Shown here in pieces: positions 1 to 8,656 of a stretch of DNA of 33,762 bases. The notes beneath the pieces are model-generated. The model was not told where the DNA came from, did no database searches, and saw nothing but the letters and a program-made list of their open reading frames with translations. A program made the translations under genes and the position numbers. The stretch lies in assembly GCA_947482345.1 (NCBI GenBank), contig CANKJN010000017.1:1-33762 (forward strand). The letters run 5' to 3'. Origin of the DNA: Spartobacteria bacterium (GTDB taxonomy: Bacteria; Verrucomicrobiota; Verrucomicrobiia; Chthoniobacterales; UBA6821). Numbering within the stretch: the stretch's first letter is position 1; the number at the start of each line of letters is the position of its first letter.

Positions 1-3000
1 TCCCTCCGCTTGCGGTCAGGAAGTTGTACTTCTGGCCGAACTGGAGCCCTCCGCTGCCAAAGGTCGTGATGTTCATGGTTCCATTGAGGATCGCGCTTCC
101 AGTGACCACTACCCGGTCGTAGACCGAGGCACTGTAGATCTGCTGATCCCAGACGGAGGAGGCTCCCATGACGAGATTGCCTCCGCTCACAAAGAAGGTG
201 CCGGGGCTGTTGCCGGGGGCGAAGGTGCCGTTGACGGTCAGGTTCCCTCCGGTGAGGGAGAGTGTGCCCACGCCCATGAGGGTCGATCCTTGGTCGATCG
301 TCAGGCTGGGTGTCGTCAACACCCCGTTTAGGATCACCATGCTGTTGTTACTTACGGTCATCGCCGAAGTGATCGTGAGGTTACCGCTCGGAGTGATGTT
401 CAGCGTCGAGTAGGGATCAAAAATAACGGAAGGGAATGCTATCGTATTACTCACTACCGCAGTTTGGTTGGTTGAGCAGATCAGCACGGGGTTGGATGCC
501 CATAGGGCGTTGTTGATCACTGCGAGTTCGTAGTACCTGACTCCGCTGAGAGCAAATTGATTGGTGGTCAATCCATTGGTGCCGAAGTTAAAGAGTTCCA
601 CCGGTTTTGTGGAAAGGGTCACGCCGGTGAGATCGAACGTGTTAGTCCCCGATCCAGTCAAGGTGATTGAGTTGGTAACCGTCAGGTAGTTACCCGAGGT
701 GACGCCAGGAAGAGCGATCAGTGCAGCACTGTCCCAAATAAGCGAGTTGATCGTGATGTTTGTAGCCAAGGAGAGGCTGCCCCCAGAGAGTGCCACCAAA
801 CTGGCCCCCAAAGCATGTGCGCCGGAGGCAACCAAGGTGCCGGCTGAAACGGTTGTTGTCCCGGTGTAGCTGTTGGAATTGGAGAGTTCGAGTTTGCCAG
901 CTCCTGTCTTGGTAAGCGCACCTAGCCCGCTAATGACACCCGGCGTGGTAAACGAGAATCCGCTACCAATCTCGAATGTCCCCGTGCCTCCCCCCATGAT
1001 CACGAAGTTGTTGGTCACCGTGACGTTTGTCAGGGCACTCACGGTGCTATTGAAAGCAAAGGTGACAGTGCCCGAACCGAAGGCGGCATTATTGCTGATG
1101 GCCAGAGTTCCCGCATTGAGGATGGTGCCCCCGATGTAGGTGTTGGACTGAGTAAGTTTGAGTGTTCCCGCTCCGTTCTTGGTCAATGATCCGATGCCAC
1201 TCATGATCCCGGCGTAGGTTCCTGATGCAGTCTGATTAAAGACAACGGAGGAATTATTACTGATCGGTCCCTGTAGGCTGGTGCTGTTCCCTGCCAAGGT
1301 TCCTTCACTGACATGTGTTCCGCCGCTGTAGGAGTTCGAACCGCTGAGGATGAGTGTTCCTGTACCCGTCTTGGCGAGAATACCAGCCCCGCCGATGATG
1401 CCTGAATTGGTAAACGCAAGCGAAGTGCCGACATCAAAGGTGCCGGTGACGCTGTTGGAAATCCTGTAAGCATTAGAAACAGTGAGGTTGCGCAGCGCCA
1501 TGACCAAGCTGTCGGAGGCAAAGGTAACAGTGCCCGAACCGAAGGCGGCATTATTGCTGATGGCCAGAGTTCCCGTGTTAAGGGTTGTGCCACCAGTGTA
1601 GCTATTGCTACCCGTCAGGGTCGTCGTGCCTGTGCCAGCCTGCCTCAACCATCCGCGTCCGTTAATCACACTGGAGACCGTGAGCGTATCCGCCTGATTA
1701 AAGCTAAGCGTTCCGCCACTGCGACTGAGGGTGATCGTCCCGATTCCAAGAGTGATGTTCGTATCGTTGCCGCCTTGAGCACCGATCTGCACTGTGCCGA
1801 CAGCGCTATCTCCCCATGAAATGTAAAGGTTTCCGACATCAAGGGTGGAGTCGGATCGCAGAACGACAGTCCCAGTCCCCGAACCGAGGTAGCCGGCCTG
1901 CTGACTCGAGTAGCCGTAGCCGATCGTCATGTTCGTGGCCGATATCACGCCGTAGTTGGTCAGCGCACCAAAACCACCGTAGCCAACCGAGAAATCAAGG
2001 GCCGTCACAGTGCCGCTTCCCCCGTTGATGATTGTCCCATTCCCGTAGAAAGGGGACCCGGCATTGGTCTGGGAATTGGCGAAGCCAACCGAGATGTTGG
2101 TTGCAAAAATGGTTCCCGCATTGGTCAGGTAGCCGGCTCCGCCCATGAAGCCGACCGAAAGGTTGTAGGCGCTGATCGAGCCACTACCGTTGTTAACCAA
2201 CGTTCCGTTTCCGATCTGGCCGACATTGGTGGCCCCGGTTCCGACGAAGAGATTACTGGAGACATTCAGGCTGCCGGCATTGGTCAACCCTCCTCCTCCC
2301 CCGGCGATTCCGAGATAGACATTGGAGGCGGTTAGTGTGCCAGCTCCACTGATGGATAGGCCGCCGTTGGATCCGTTGGTCACGCCGACATAGAGAGTAT
2401 TGACCGCATTGGAATTAGTGACCGCCGCCCAACCGTCATTGATCGTGGCGGTGTCAGAGCCTGATGGAACCGCATTGGAGATCCAGTTGGCGGCAACACT
2501 CCATGAACCTCCCGAGGAGTTCGACCAGACAGATCCCCAATCGTCTGGCGTCGCAGGATTGGTCGGCGTCGGATTGGTCCCGAGAAGCTCAATCGAGATG
2601 GAGTTATTGTTAGTATAAAGTGAGTATTTCGTGTATCCGAGAATTCCTAAATTTAAATGTCCGTTAGAGGGCTGTGCATTAGTTATAACAAGATTTGTGG
2701 AACTCAGCAGAGTATAAGTAACACCATATGAAAGAACGGTGTTGGATAGGTTAAAATAATAGCCGCTATCCGGAGGCCCGGCGTTAGTACCCAATAGCGA
2801 GATAGTCGCCGCGCCACTCACTGTCAGAAACCCGCTGGAATCCGTAAGCTGCGGCAACGCGATCTGCCCATTGAAGGAAGTCCAACTCAGGGTTCCAACA
2901 CTCAGGCTGTTGGAGAGCATGAGAGTGCCCCCAGAAAGATTCACCGTTGCGGCAGCCCCGAATGCATTGGTGGAATCTGCCACGATCGTACCGATTGAAT

Positions 3001-5593
3001 TGGGGCGACTCCAGTTAACCCCCCAATTAGAGATTGAATTACTGCCTGAAAACACGGTCGTCCCTGCTCCATACTGATAAAAATTGCCTTGAATAGTATT
3101 TGTGGAAAAAGGAACCAGCGCGCTGCTCAGCGTGAATGTGTCCGATTGATTGAAATTCACTTGGCCAATGCTTCCTAAAGAAATCGTACCAGAACCGACG
3201 TTCAGCTGAATGTTCGTGTCCGTTCCTCCATAAGCCCCGATATTGATGTTAAGCGATCCACTTGCTCCCAGTGGGTTGGTTGCGATTGAAAGATTGCTTG
3301 CATTCAAGGAACTCCCTCCCAACAGTGTTAAATTCGTTGAAGCTCCGGAAGGCCCCGATGCCTCTACATCCAAGGTCTGCATATTGATGGTTCCGGAATT
3401 CACCAAGGTTCCCGAACCCAAGGCACCTCCGATCGTCATGCGGGCGACATTCAATATGCCGGCATTGGTCAAGAAGCCGATGCTTCCAGCCCCAACACCG
3501 AGCGTCAAATTGGTCGCCATAATCTTTCCAGCATTGCTGACATCACCGGATCCCCCATTTCCGACTTGAAGCGTCTCGAACGTTGCCGTCCCTGTTCCAT
3601 TGTTCACAAGCATTCCGCCTCCTCCCAAAATACCGAGATAAGCGTTCGTTACCGAAAGAGTCCCGGCATTGGTGATGGATCCCAGAGCCTGAGGAGTCCC
3701 AGCCGAGCTTCCGGTACCCGCTCCCAGAATTACGTAGTCTGCGCTCAGGCTCCCGTTCGTTGCGATGGAGACACCGCCGGTCATGTTGCTTTGCCCCTGA
3801 ATCTGAAGTCCTACCCAGAGCGTGCCTGCAGACTGCGCGCTGGTAATAGAGACCCAACCGGTATTGATGACCCCTTGCGTGGAACTGCTGGGCACAATGC
3901 CGTTGGACCAGTTGGAAGAAGTATTCCAAGGGCCACCACTGCTCCCCCCCCAGAATGCGGCTTCGCTGGAATTGGTGGGAGCGGTAATCAGATCGGGACT
4001 GCCTACCAAAATCGACACAATGTCGTTGGAGGCGAAGGTGAGCAGGATGGGATTCGTATTGGCCGTAAATCTGTCAGAGTACGCCCATCCGTATGCCGTC
4101 CCATCGGAATTATTGTAAAAATAGGCACTGTAGGGATCATAATTATTTGTATTGGCCTGAACCTGATCGAACTGAGGTGCACTTTTCAGCATCCACCACC
4201 ATCCGCTGTCGTTGGTGGCCATGGTATACGAATTTGTCCCATCCGTAATCACATTCGTCGATCCGGCTACGCCCATCATGACGGAAGCATAGAGATCCCC
4301 AATGTAATTACCCTGAATTTCCGGGGCAATAGATTGAATGTTACTGGTGTATCCCGAAGCAGTGATATAGCCGATAATGCTCGTGATCATGTTAGAATAA
4401 TTCGAGTTCAGTTGCAGCCCCACCTGGCCGGGATTGAGATAATTCGTAGGTTGTGCAGCTAGGCGCATATCATTATTGATCTGATCGGCAGTGCCCTGAT
4501 TGATCAACGCAACATTGGTAAATGTTTGCGCAATAAAAGGATTGCTAGCTGTGTTGGTTCCTCCCCAGAAGCCGATCGAGATCGAACCACTGCCAAGGTA
4601 AAATCCGAGATTTCCATTGGTCAGCGCCAACCCACCGTAAGAAACAGCCGGATTGGACACCATCTGCCCCTGAAAATCTCCGTAAAGAACCATTGTTTGA
4701 TAATTCGTCCCATTGACCTCAAATCCATGGTTAGATCCACTTGGATCTGTATTGGCATAGGTCTTGAATGAGTTTGTTAATGCCGCTGAATTTGGAATCT
4801 GAGTGTCGGCATAGCTTAGCCCGATTTTGATCGGATTCGTTGCCGTATAGCCAATCAATTGGTTAAAGTAGTTGGTCATCAGGGGATACTGCGGCGGAGT
4901 CAGCATTGAGCCATTGCCCAGAACCGAGGCGGTCCCGATCGCCTGCCGGCCTCCCACATAAAGGATCGTCGGAATGAAATTCGCCGCTCCAGGAGCCGAG
5001 ATCGATTTGAGGTAACTCGTTACCTGCTTGGCATTGTTTGTAATGCCCACCCTTTGACCAGTCGTCGAATTTGAGGCAATATAGGTAAAGCTATAGGCAT
5101 CAATGTAGGTGATATCCAAATTACCCGCTGCTGCCTTTTGCTTAGCGTTTGTTCCAATATTCGCTTCCAAGAATTGGAAAGGGTTCGTTGATCCAAATGT
5201 CCCACTCATCCGACCAGGTGTGGTTGTCCCCGCATATTGACCGTAAGTAAGGAGAATATGTCCCGCAGTAAGATTGCTTACATCGACACCGGTTATCGAT
5301 CCGAGACTAACTTGATTAGTGCTTATGCTACCTCCAGCAGTTCGAAACGAGTTTGTCTGAATTCCTTGGGCATTCGTCCAAGTATAAGTTGCCTGGACAT
5401 AAGGATCTCCGGTAAAATAAATATAATAATCATTCAGATTCGCACTGAAGATATTGGTGAACTGCAAGGTGACTGCCTGAGCCTTGGGGAGCGGGATCGG
5501 AATCATCGCGAAAAATAGTGCCAGCACCGCTGCCCTTAGAGGGCGTGTTGTCAAGATTCCGGCGGCCGGTAGTCTCTTTGAGAATTTTTTCAT
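1..5593 (-). CDS. Giant secreted repeat protein with autotransporter-associated beta-strand-type repeats; start at 5593, continues beyond the left edge (>=1864 aa in window)
   Basis: Manual minus-strand translation from ATG at 5593..5591 gives MKKFSKRLPAAGILTTRPLRAAVLALFFAMIPIPLPKAQAVTLQFTN (signal-peptide-like), then Asn/Thr/Ser/Gly-rich sequence with motifs such as SNTYIGGTILNAGTLAISNNAAFGSGTVTFA, SNSYSGGTHVSEGTLAGNS and SNSYTGTTTVSAGTLVASG. The frame (first base = 1 mod 3) matches at 5593 and at 1141. No ORF in the track uses this frame in this region, consistent with one uninterrupted ORF. Confidence 0.9.
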   Translation of the reverse strand, partial: MKKFSKRLPAAGILTTRPLRAAVLALFFAMIPIPLPKAQAVTLQFTNIFSANLNDYYIYFTGDPYVQATYTWTNAQGIQTNSFRTAGGSISTNQVSLGSITGVDVSNLTAGHILLTYGQYAGTTTPGRMSGTFGSTNPFQFLEANIGTNAKQKAAAGNLDITYIDAYSFTYIASNSTTGQRVGITNNAKQVTSYLKSISAPGAANFIPTILYVGGRQAIGTASVLGNGSMLTPPQYPLMTNYFNQLIGYTATNPIKIGLSYADTQIPNSAALTNSFKTYANTDPSGSNHGFEVNGTNYQTMVLYGDFQGQMVSNPAVSYGGLALTNGNLGFYLGSGSISIGFWGGTNTASNPFIAQTFTNVALINQGTADQINNDMRLAAQPTNYLNPGQVGLQLNSNYSNMITSIIGYITASGYTSNIQSIAPEIQGNYIGDLYASVMMGVAGSTNVITDGTNSYTMATNDSGWWWMLKSAPQFDQVQANTNNYDPYSAYFYNNSDGTAYGWAYSDRFTANTNPILLTFASNDIVSILVGSPDLITAPTNSSEAAFWGGSSGGPWNTSSNWSNGIVPSSSTQGVINTGWVSITSAQSAGTLWVGLQIQGQSNMTGGVSIATNGSLSADYVILGAGTGSSAGTPQALGSITNAGTLSVTNAYLGILGGGGMLVNNGTGTATFETLQVGNGGSGDVSNAGKIMATNLTLGVGAGSIGFLTNAGILNVARMTIGGALGSGTLVNSGTINMQTLDVEASGPSGASTNLTLLGGSSLNASNLSIATNPLGASGSLNINIGAYGGTDTNIQLNVGSGTISLGSIGQVNFNQSDTFTLSSALVPFSTNTIQGNFYQYGAGTTVFSGSNSISNWGVNWSRPNSIGTIVADSTNAFGAAATVNLSGGTLMLSNSLSVGTLSWTSFNGQIALPQLTDSSGFLTVSGAATISLLGTNAGPPDSGYYFNLSNTVLSYGVTYTLLSSTNLVITNAQPSNGHLNLGILGYTKYSLYTNNNSISIELLGTNPTPTNPATPDDWGSVWSNSSGGSWSVAANWISNAVPSGSDTATINDGWAAVTNSNAVNTLYVGVTNGSNGGLSISGAGTLTASNVYLGIAGGGGGLTNAGSLNVSSNLFVGTGATNVGQIGNGTLVNNGSGSISAYNLSVGFMGGAGYLTNAGTIFATNISVGFANSQTNAGSPFYGNGTIINGGSGTVTALDFSVGYGGFGALTNYGVISATNMTIGYGYSSQQAGYLGSGTGTVVLRSDSTLDVGNLYISWGDSAVGTVQIGAQGGNDTNITLGIGTITLSRSGGTLSFNQADTLTVSSVINGRGWLRQAGTGTTTLTGSNSYTGGTTLNTGTLAISNNAAFGSGTVTFASDSLVMALRNLTVSNAYRISNSVTGTFDVGTSLAFTNSGIIGGAGILAKTGTGTLILSGSNSYSGGTHVSEGTLAGNSTSLQGPISNNSSVVFNQTASGTYAGIMSGIGSLTKNGAGTLKLTQSNTYIGGTILNAGTLAISNNAAFGSGTVTFAFNSTVSALTNVTVTNNFVIMGGGTGTFEIGSGFSFTTPGVISGLGALTKTGAGKLELSNSNSYTGTTTVSAGTLVASGAHALGASLVALSGGSLSLATNITINSLIWDSAALIALPGVTSGNYLTVTNSITLTGSGTNTFDLTGVTLSTKPVELFNFGTNGLTTNQFALSGVRYYELAVINNALWASNPVLICSTNQTAVVSNTIAFPSVIFDPYSTLNITPSGNLTITSAMTVSNNSMVILNGVLTTPSLTIDQGSTLMGVGTLSLTGGNLTVNGTFAPGNSPGTFFVSGGNLVMGASSVWDQQIYSASVYDRVVVTGSAILNGTMNITTFGSGGLQFGQKYNFLTASGG
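1056..1113 (-). repeat. Intragenic direct repeat, copy A (58 bp)
   Basis: gcaaaggtgacagtgcccgaaccgaaggcggcattattgctgatggccagagttcccg; same as 1518..1575 except for one visible mismatch. Encodes GTLAISNNAAFGSGTVTFA. Confidence 0.9.
1518..1575 (-). repeat. Intragenic direct repeat, copy B (58 bp)
   Basis: gcaaaggtaacagtgcccgaaccgaaggcggcattattgctgatggccagagttcccg; 462 bp (154 codons) from copy A, in frame. Confidence 0.9.
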
Positions 5594-5655
5594 GGTTTTT
5601 TCTTTTGGGTTCTGGGTTATGGACTGGCCGGTGAAGAAATTTTACTGACACACCC

Positions 5656-5980
5656 TCAGCGTCCCTTCACAAACTGACGGGTGATCTCCGCAATCCTGCG
5701 GCCATAGAGTTCGGCCGTCTCCAAGTCACCCTGAGCCGGAGCATCCGTTGGAATGACCTGAAAACTGGCAGCCCTGGGGCCGATGAATGAGCCCACACGG
5801 TTATGGGCATCGGGTCCCATCGAGCTCGTCCAACCGAGACGCAGCCACTTTCGTCGTGTAGATTGTCGAAGTGACATCACCGGCCTCCTGGTCTCCACGC
5901 ATCACGGAATCCGCCCGACGCTTTGTGTGGCCATGGGTGTCGTGGTAAACAACAGCGACGGTGATTTCATGAATAAATAG
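5656..5980 (-). pseudogene. Flavodoxin/NAD(P)H-dependent FMN reductase (WrbA-like) relic: N- and C-terminal parts joined in different frames, middle missing
   Basis: One minus frame reads HEITVAVVYHDTHGHTKRRADSVMRGDQEAGDVTSTIYTTKVAASRLDELDGT (flavodoxin-like N-terminus). A second frame (ORF 5656..5898) ends GSFIGPRAASFQVIPTDAPAQGDLETAELYGRRIAEITRQFVKGR (WrbA-like C-terminus). The core is absent, and the N-terminal frame has an upstream stop without a convincing ATG. Confidence 0.65.
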
Positions 5981-6035
5981 GCTGCCCTAGAGAGTGAATC
6001 GGAGGATGGTTGAAATTCTGGCGTTCTTGCAATGT

Positions 6036-6395
6036 CTATCTAAACATCGCGCACTCCAGAATCAAAAGACATTTCGAGCCCTTTCTTTTCTCCTGACGGA
6101 TGCCCTTGGGGCGCTCTGTGTTGTTGTTCCCTGCGGCGGCGTTGTAGAAGAAGGAGGTGCTCCACCTCTTGGCGAACTCCACGGTGGAGCCGACTCCCGT
6201 GTAGAGGAAGTCCCGGATCGGGGTGGAGCTCCAGTTCGAGAACGTCAGGCTGGTTCCCTCCAGATTGCCGCTGATGGCGTAGGGGTTCTGCATGAACTCA
6301 TGCTGCAAAAACAGATGCACCTGATGTACGACTGCCGCATTCCTACTCGCATTCCAGTTTCTTCTCTCCGTGATCCCTCCTTTTATCAAGGTCAC
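6036..6395 (-). pseudogene. Fragment resembling the C-terminal part of an autotransporter/outer-membrane beta-barrel domain
   Basis: VHLFLQHEFMQNPYAISGNLEGTSLTFSNWSSTPIRDFLYTGVGSTVEFAKRWSTSFFYNAAAGNNN looks like alternating beta-barrel strands. The sequence after NNN (TERPKGIRQEKRKGSKCL) no longer looks barrel-like, and no N-terminal passenger or complete barrel is present. Confidence 0.45.
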
Positions 6396-6745
6396 TGAGC
6401 GTTATTTTTAAAAAAAAAGCCGTTACTATGATCCAGCAGCTCAAAGTGAATATGCCAAGCACGGCCATGATATCCCATATATGTAATTTCATAATTATGA
6501 TCTTCTATATTGAAGCATTGAGTTTTTGTATACAACTATTTTTTTGAAACTTGCCAATGGCATCTAAGAGTTAACTTAATCAGAACGTAGCGCTATATCC
6601 TGATTCTTAAACATAATTGAATAACTTTATAATCAATATAATCTCTTTATCCATACTTTTTATGAGATATGGTTTTCTGTTTATTGAGATATATTCTCTG
6701 GTGAAGTGTTTTTTTCACTTGCCCAAGTAAGTATATTAGTATTCC

Positions 6746-7906
6746 TTGAGTCTCATGGGTCCCCGCAAAAAAGTCATCCTCCACATCAACCCCTCTGACT
6801 ACTGCGGACGCCATCTTCTTCGGGGAGTGGCTATCTACCAGCGAGAACAACCTCTTTGGAACATTACCCTCGTCCACGAAGGACCCTTGCCGGAACAGTA
6901 CTTTTCATCAGAGCCTCCCGATGGAGTCATCAGCAGGTTTCCTATGGGAGCCGAGATGCAAACGCTGATTAAGCAGGGGGTGCACGTCATCGGTGTGGAC
7001 TACTATGATGAAAACAGCGAGATCCCCTTCCTTGGAACCAACCAGCATGCCGTTGGAGTCATGGCTGCCAACCACCTTACCGAAAAGGGATTGGTAAATT
7101 TTGGCTTCTTCGGTTATGCGGAAACCGATTGGTCAAAAAAAAGATTACATGGGTTTCGCTTATTCCATGAGCAATTCGGACGCAATGTCGGCGTTCTCGA
7201 AGTCCCGTGGAGGAACCCCAATGAAAGCACGACGGAGGACAATCAGGAGTCTATCTCGCGTTGGATCCATGAACTCCCCAAGCCTGTTGGAATAATGGCT
7301 GCCAATGACTTCCTTGCGCTTCAACTGATCCAGGCATGCAGCAACATGGGAACGCTTGTTCCGGGAAAGGTGGCCGTTGTCGGGGTCGATAATGAGGAGC
7401 ATTTGTGCATACTGTCATCCCCGACTCTTTCCAGCATCTGTCAAGACATGGTCAAAATCGGCTATGAGGCGGCGATGGTTCTCGAGCAACTCATGGATGG
7501 CAAAAAGCATGATCGCACCAGACATCTATTCCCTCCCTCCCACGTCGTGATGAGAGAGTCCACCGATCTTCTTATCATCAAGGACCCCTTGCTCGACGAA
7601 ATTGTCCAATACATCTGCCAAAACGCCCTGACAGGTTGCCGCGTCATGGATGTCGCCGAGAAATTCGGCGTCTCGCGCGCAATTCTTGAGACTCGCTTCC
7701 GTAAGGAACTGAAGAAGTCGCCGAACGACTTCATCCGAGAGTATCAAGTTAAGCACGTCAAGAAGCTCCTTACCGAGACGGATCTCAAGCTTGATAGAAT
7801 CGCTCATCTCACGGGATTTACGCACCCGGAGTACATGAGCGTCCTTTTCAAGAGAGTAGTGGGCATCACGCCAGGGGCTTACAGGGAAGCGAATACACTG
7901 ACTTAA
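6746..7906 (+). CDS. XylR-like transcriptional regulator (LacI-type ligand-binding domain plus C-terminal AraC HTH)
   Basis: 386 aa. Periplasmic-binding-like N-terminus (KKVILHINPSDYCGRHLLRGVAIYQRE, VAVVGVDNEEHLCILSSPTLSSI) and AraC HTH C-terminus (IREYQVKHVKKLLTETDLKLDRIAHLTGFTHPEYMSVLFKRVVGITPGAYR). Confidence 0.9.
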   Translation: MSLMGPRKKVILHINPSDYCGRHLLRGVAIYQREQPLWNITLVHEGPLPEQYFSSEPPDGVISRFPMGAEMQTLIKQGVHVIGVDYYDENSEIPFLGTNQHAVGVMAANHLTEKGLVNFGFFGYAETDWSKKRLHGFRLFHEQFGRNVGVLEVPWRNPNESTTEDNQESISRWIHELPKPVGIMAANDFLALQLIQACSNMGTLVPGKVAVVGVDNEEHLCILSSPTLSSICQDMVKIGYEAAMVLEQLMDGKKHDRTRHLFPPSHVVMRESTDLLIIKDPLLDEIVQYICQNALTGCRVMDVAEKFGVSRAILETRFRKELKKSPNDFIREYQVKHVKKLLTETDLKLDRIAHLTGFTHPEYMSVLFKRVVGITPGAYREANTLT

Positions 7907-7915
7907 CACTTGCTA

Positions 7916-8193
7916 AGGAAGCGCTGATCAAATCCCATGAAGGTCACTGAAGAGCATTTGCTGATTTTTGAAGGCGCGAGCGCTGGGCGATACCCGCAGC
8001 GGTCTCGCCCGAGCGAGCAACGCCGCAAAAATCGACAAATGGTTTCAGCCCTACGGGTTGCGGAGATAACCGGCCGGGGGCTGTGTTGGCTTGGCGCTTA
8101 GAGCCCTCTGCGGGGATGCTCGCGCCAAGCCGCCTTGCCTGTGCGGCCAATTCTTTCCGCTACGGCCTCAATGAGATTTAATCAGCTGTTCCC
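7916..8193. mobile_element. MITE-like element, copy 1 (278 bp), flanked by TA at 7914-7915 and 8194-8195
   Basis: Terminal inverted repeats AGGAAGCGCTGATCAAATC and (right end, reverse complement) GGGAACAGCTGATTAAATC. Colinear and highly similar over its length to 15529..15804. Contains a perfect 10-bp stem GGCTTGGCGC/GCGCCAAGCC. Confidence 0.8.
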
Positions 8194-8656
8194 TAGGTTC
8201 TCACTGACCTAGTGACAGCGCCCCCTCCCTCAACCCGGCGGGAGACCTGTGTCGTTGGGAGCGGGCATCCCACTCCGGATCACTCCCATCGCATAATGAT
8301 GAATGTGCAGGCAGGGGATATGAAGCTTTGATTGCACGTGATAGTGCTGCTGCAATGGACCGCGTTCGTCGTCGGGTACCGCGAATCCGTGGAACTGCCA
8401 ATGATATTGGTCCGCGGAACAGTTGCCCAGATGAACAAAACCTACCAACGGGTTCACCCCCGCCGGAAAGTTGATGCGAAAAGAGTGGATAGGATCTTCG
8501 ACCATCTCCACTCTTATTCCGGTAGAAGTAGCTGGTTCTTTCGGCGATGGGCGTTGTTATCATCACTTGTATCTTCAGACAAAAGGGGATTCCAGCCCTT
8601 GTAACCCCATGCACCCCCTGGTGGATCTTTGCCGGAAAACAGTCTAAAACGTCTCC

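Noticed and set aside
3543-3929. 128-aa minus-strand ORF
   Set aside because: Out-of-frame reading of the giant gene.
3566-4462. 298-aa plus-strand ORF
   Set aside because: Antisense to the giant repeat-protein gene; composition reflects reverse-complemented Asn/Gly/Thr codons.
7526-7909. 127-aa minus-strand ORF
   Set aside because: Antisense to the XylR-like regulator.
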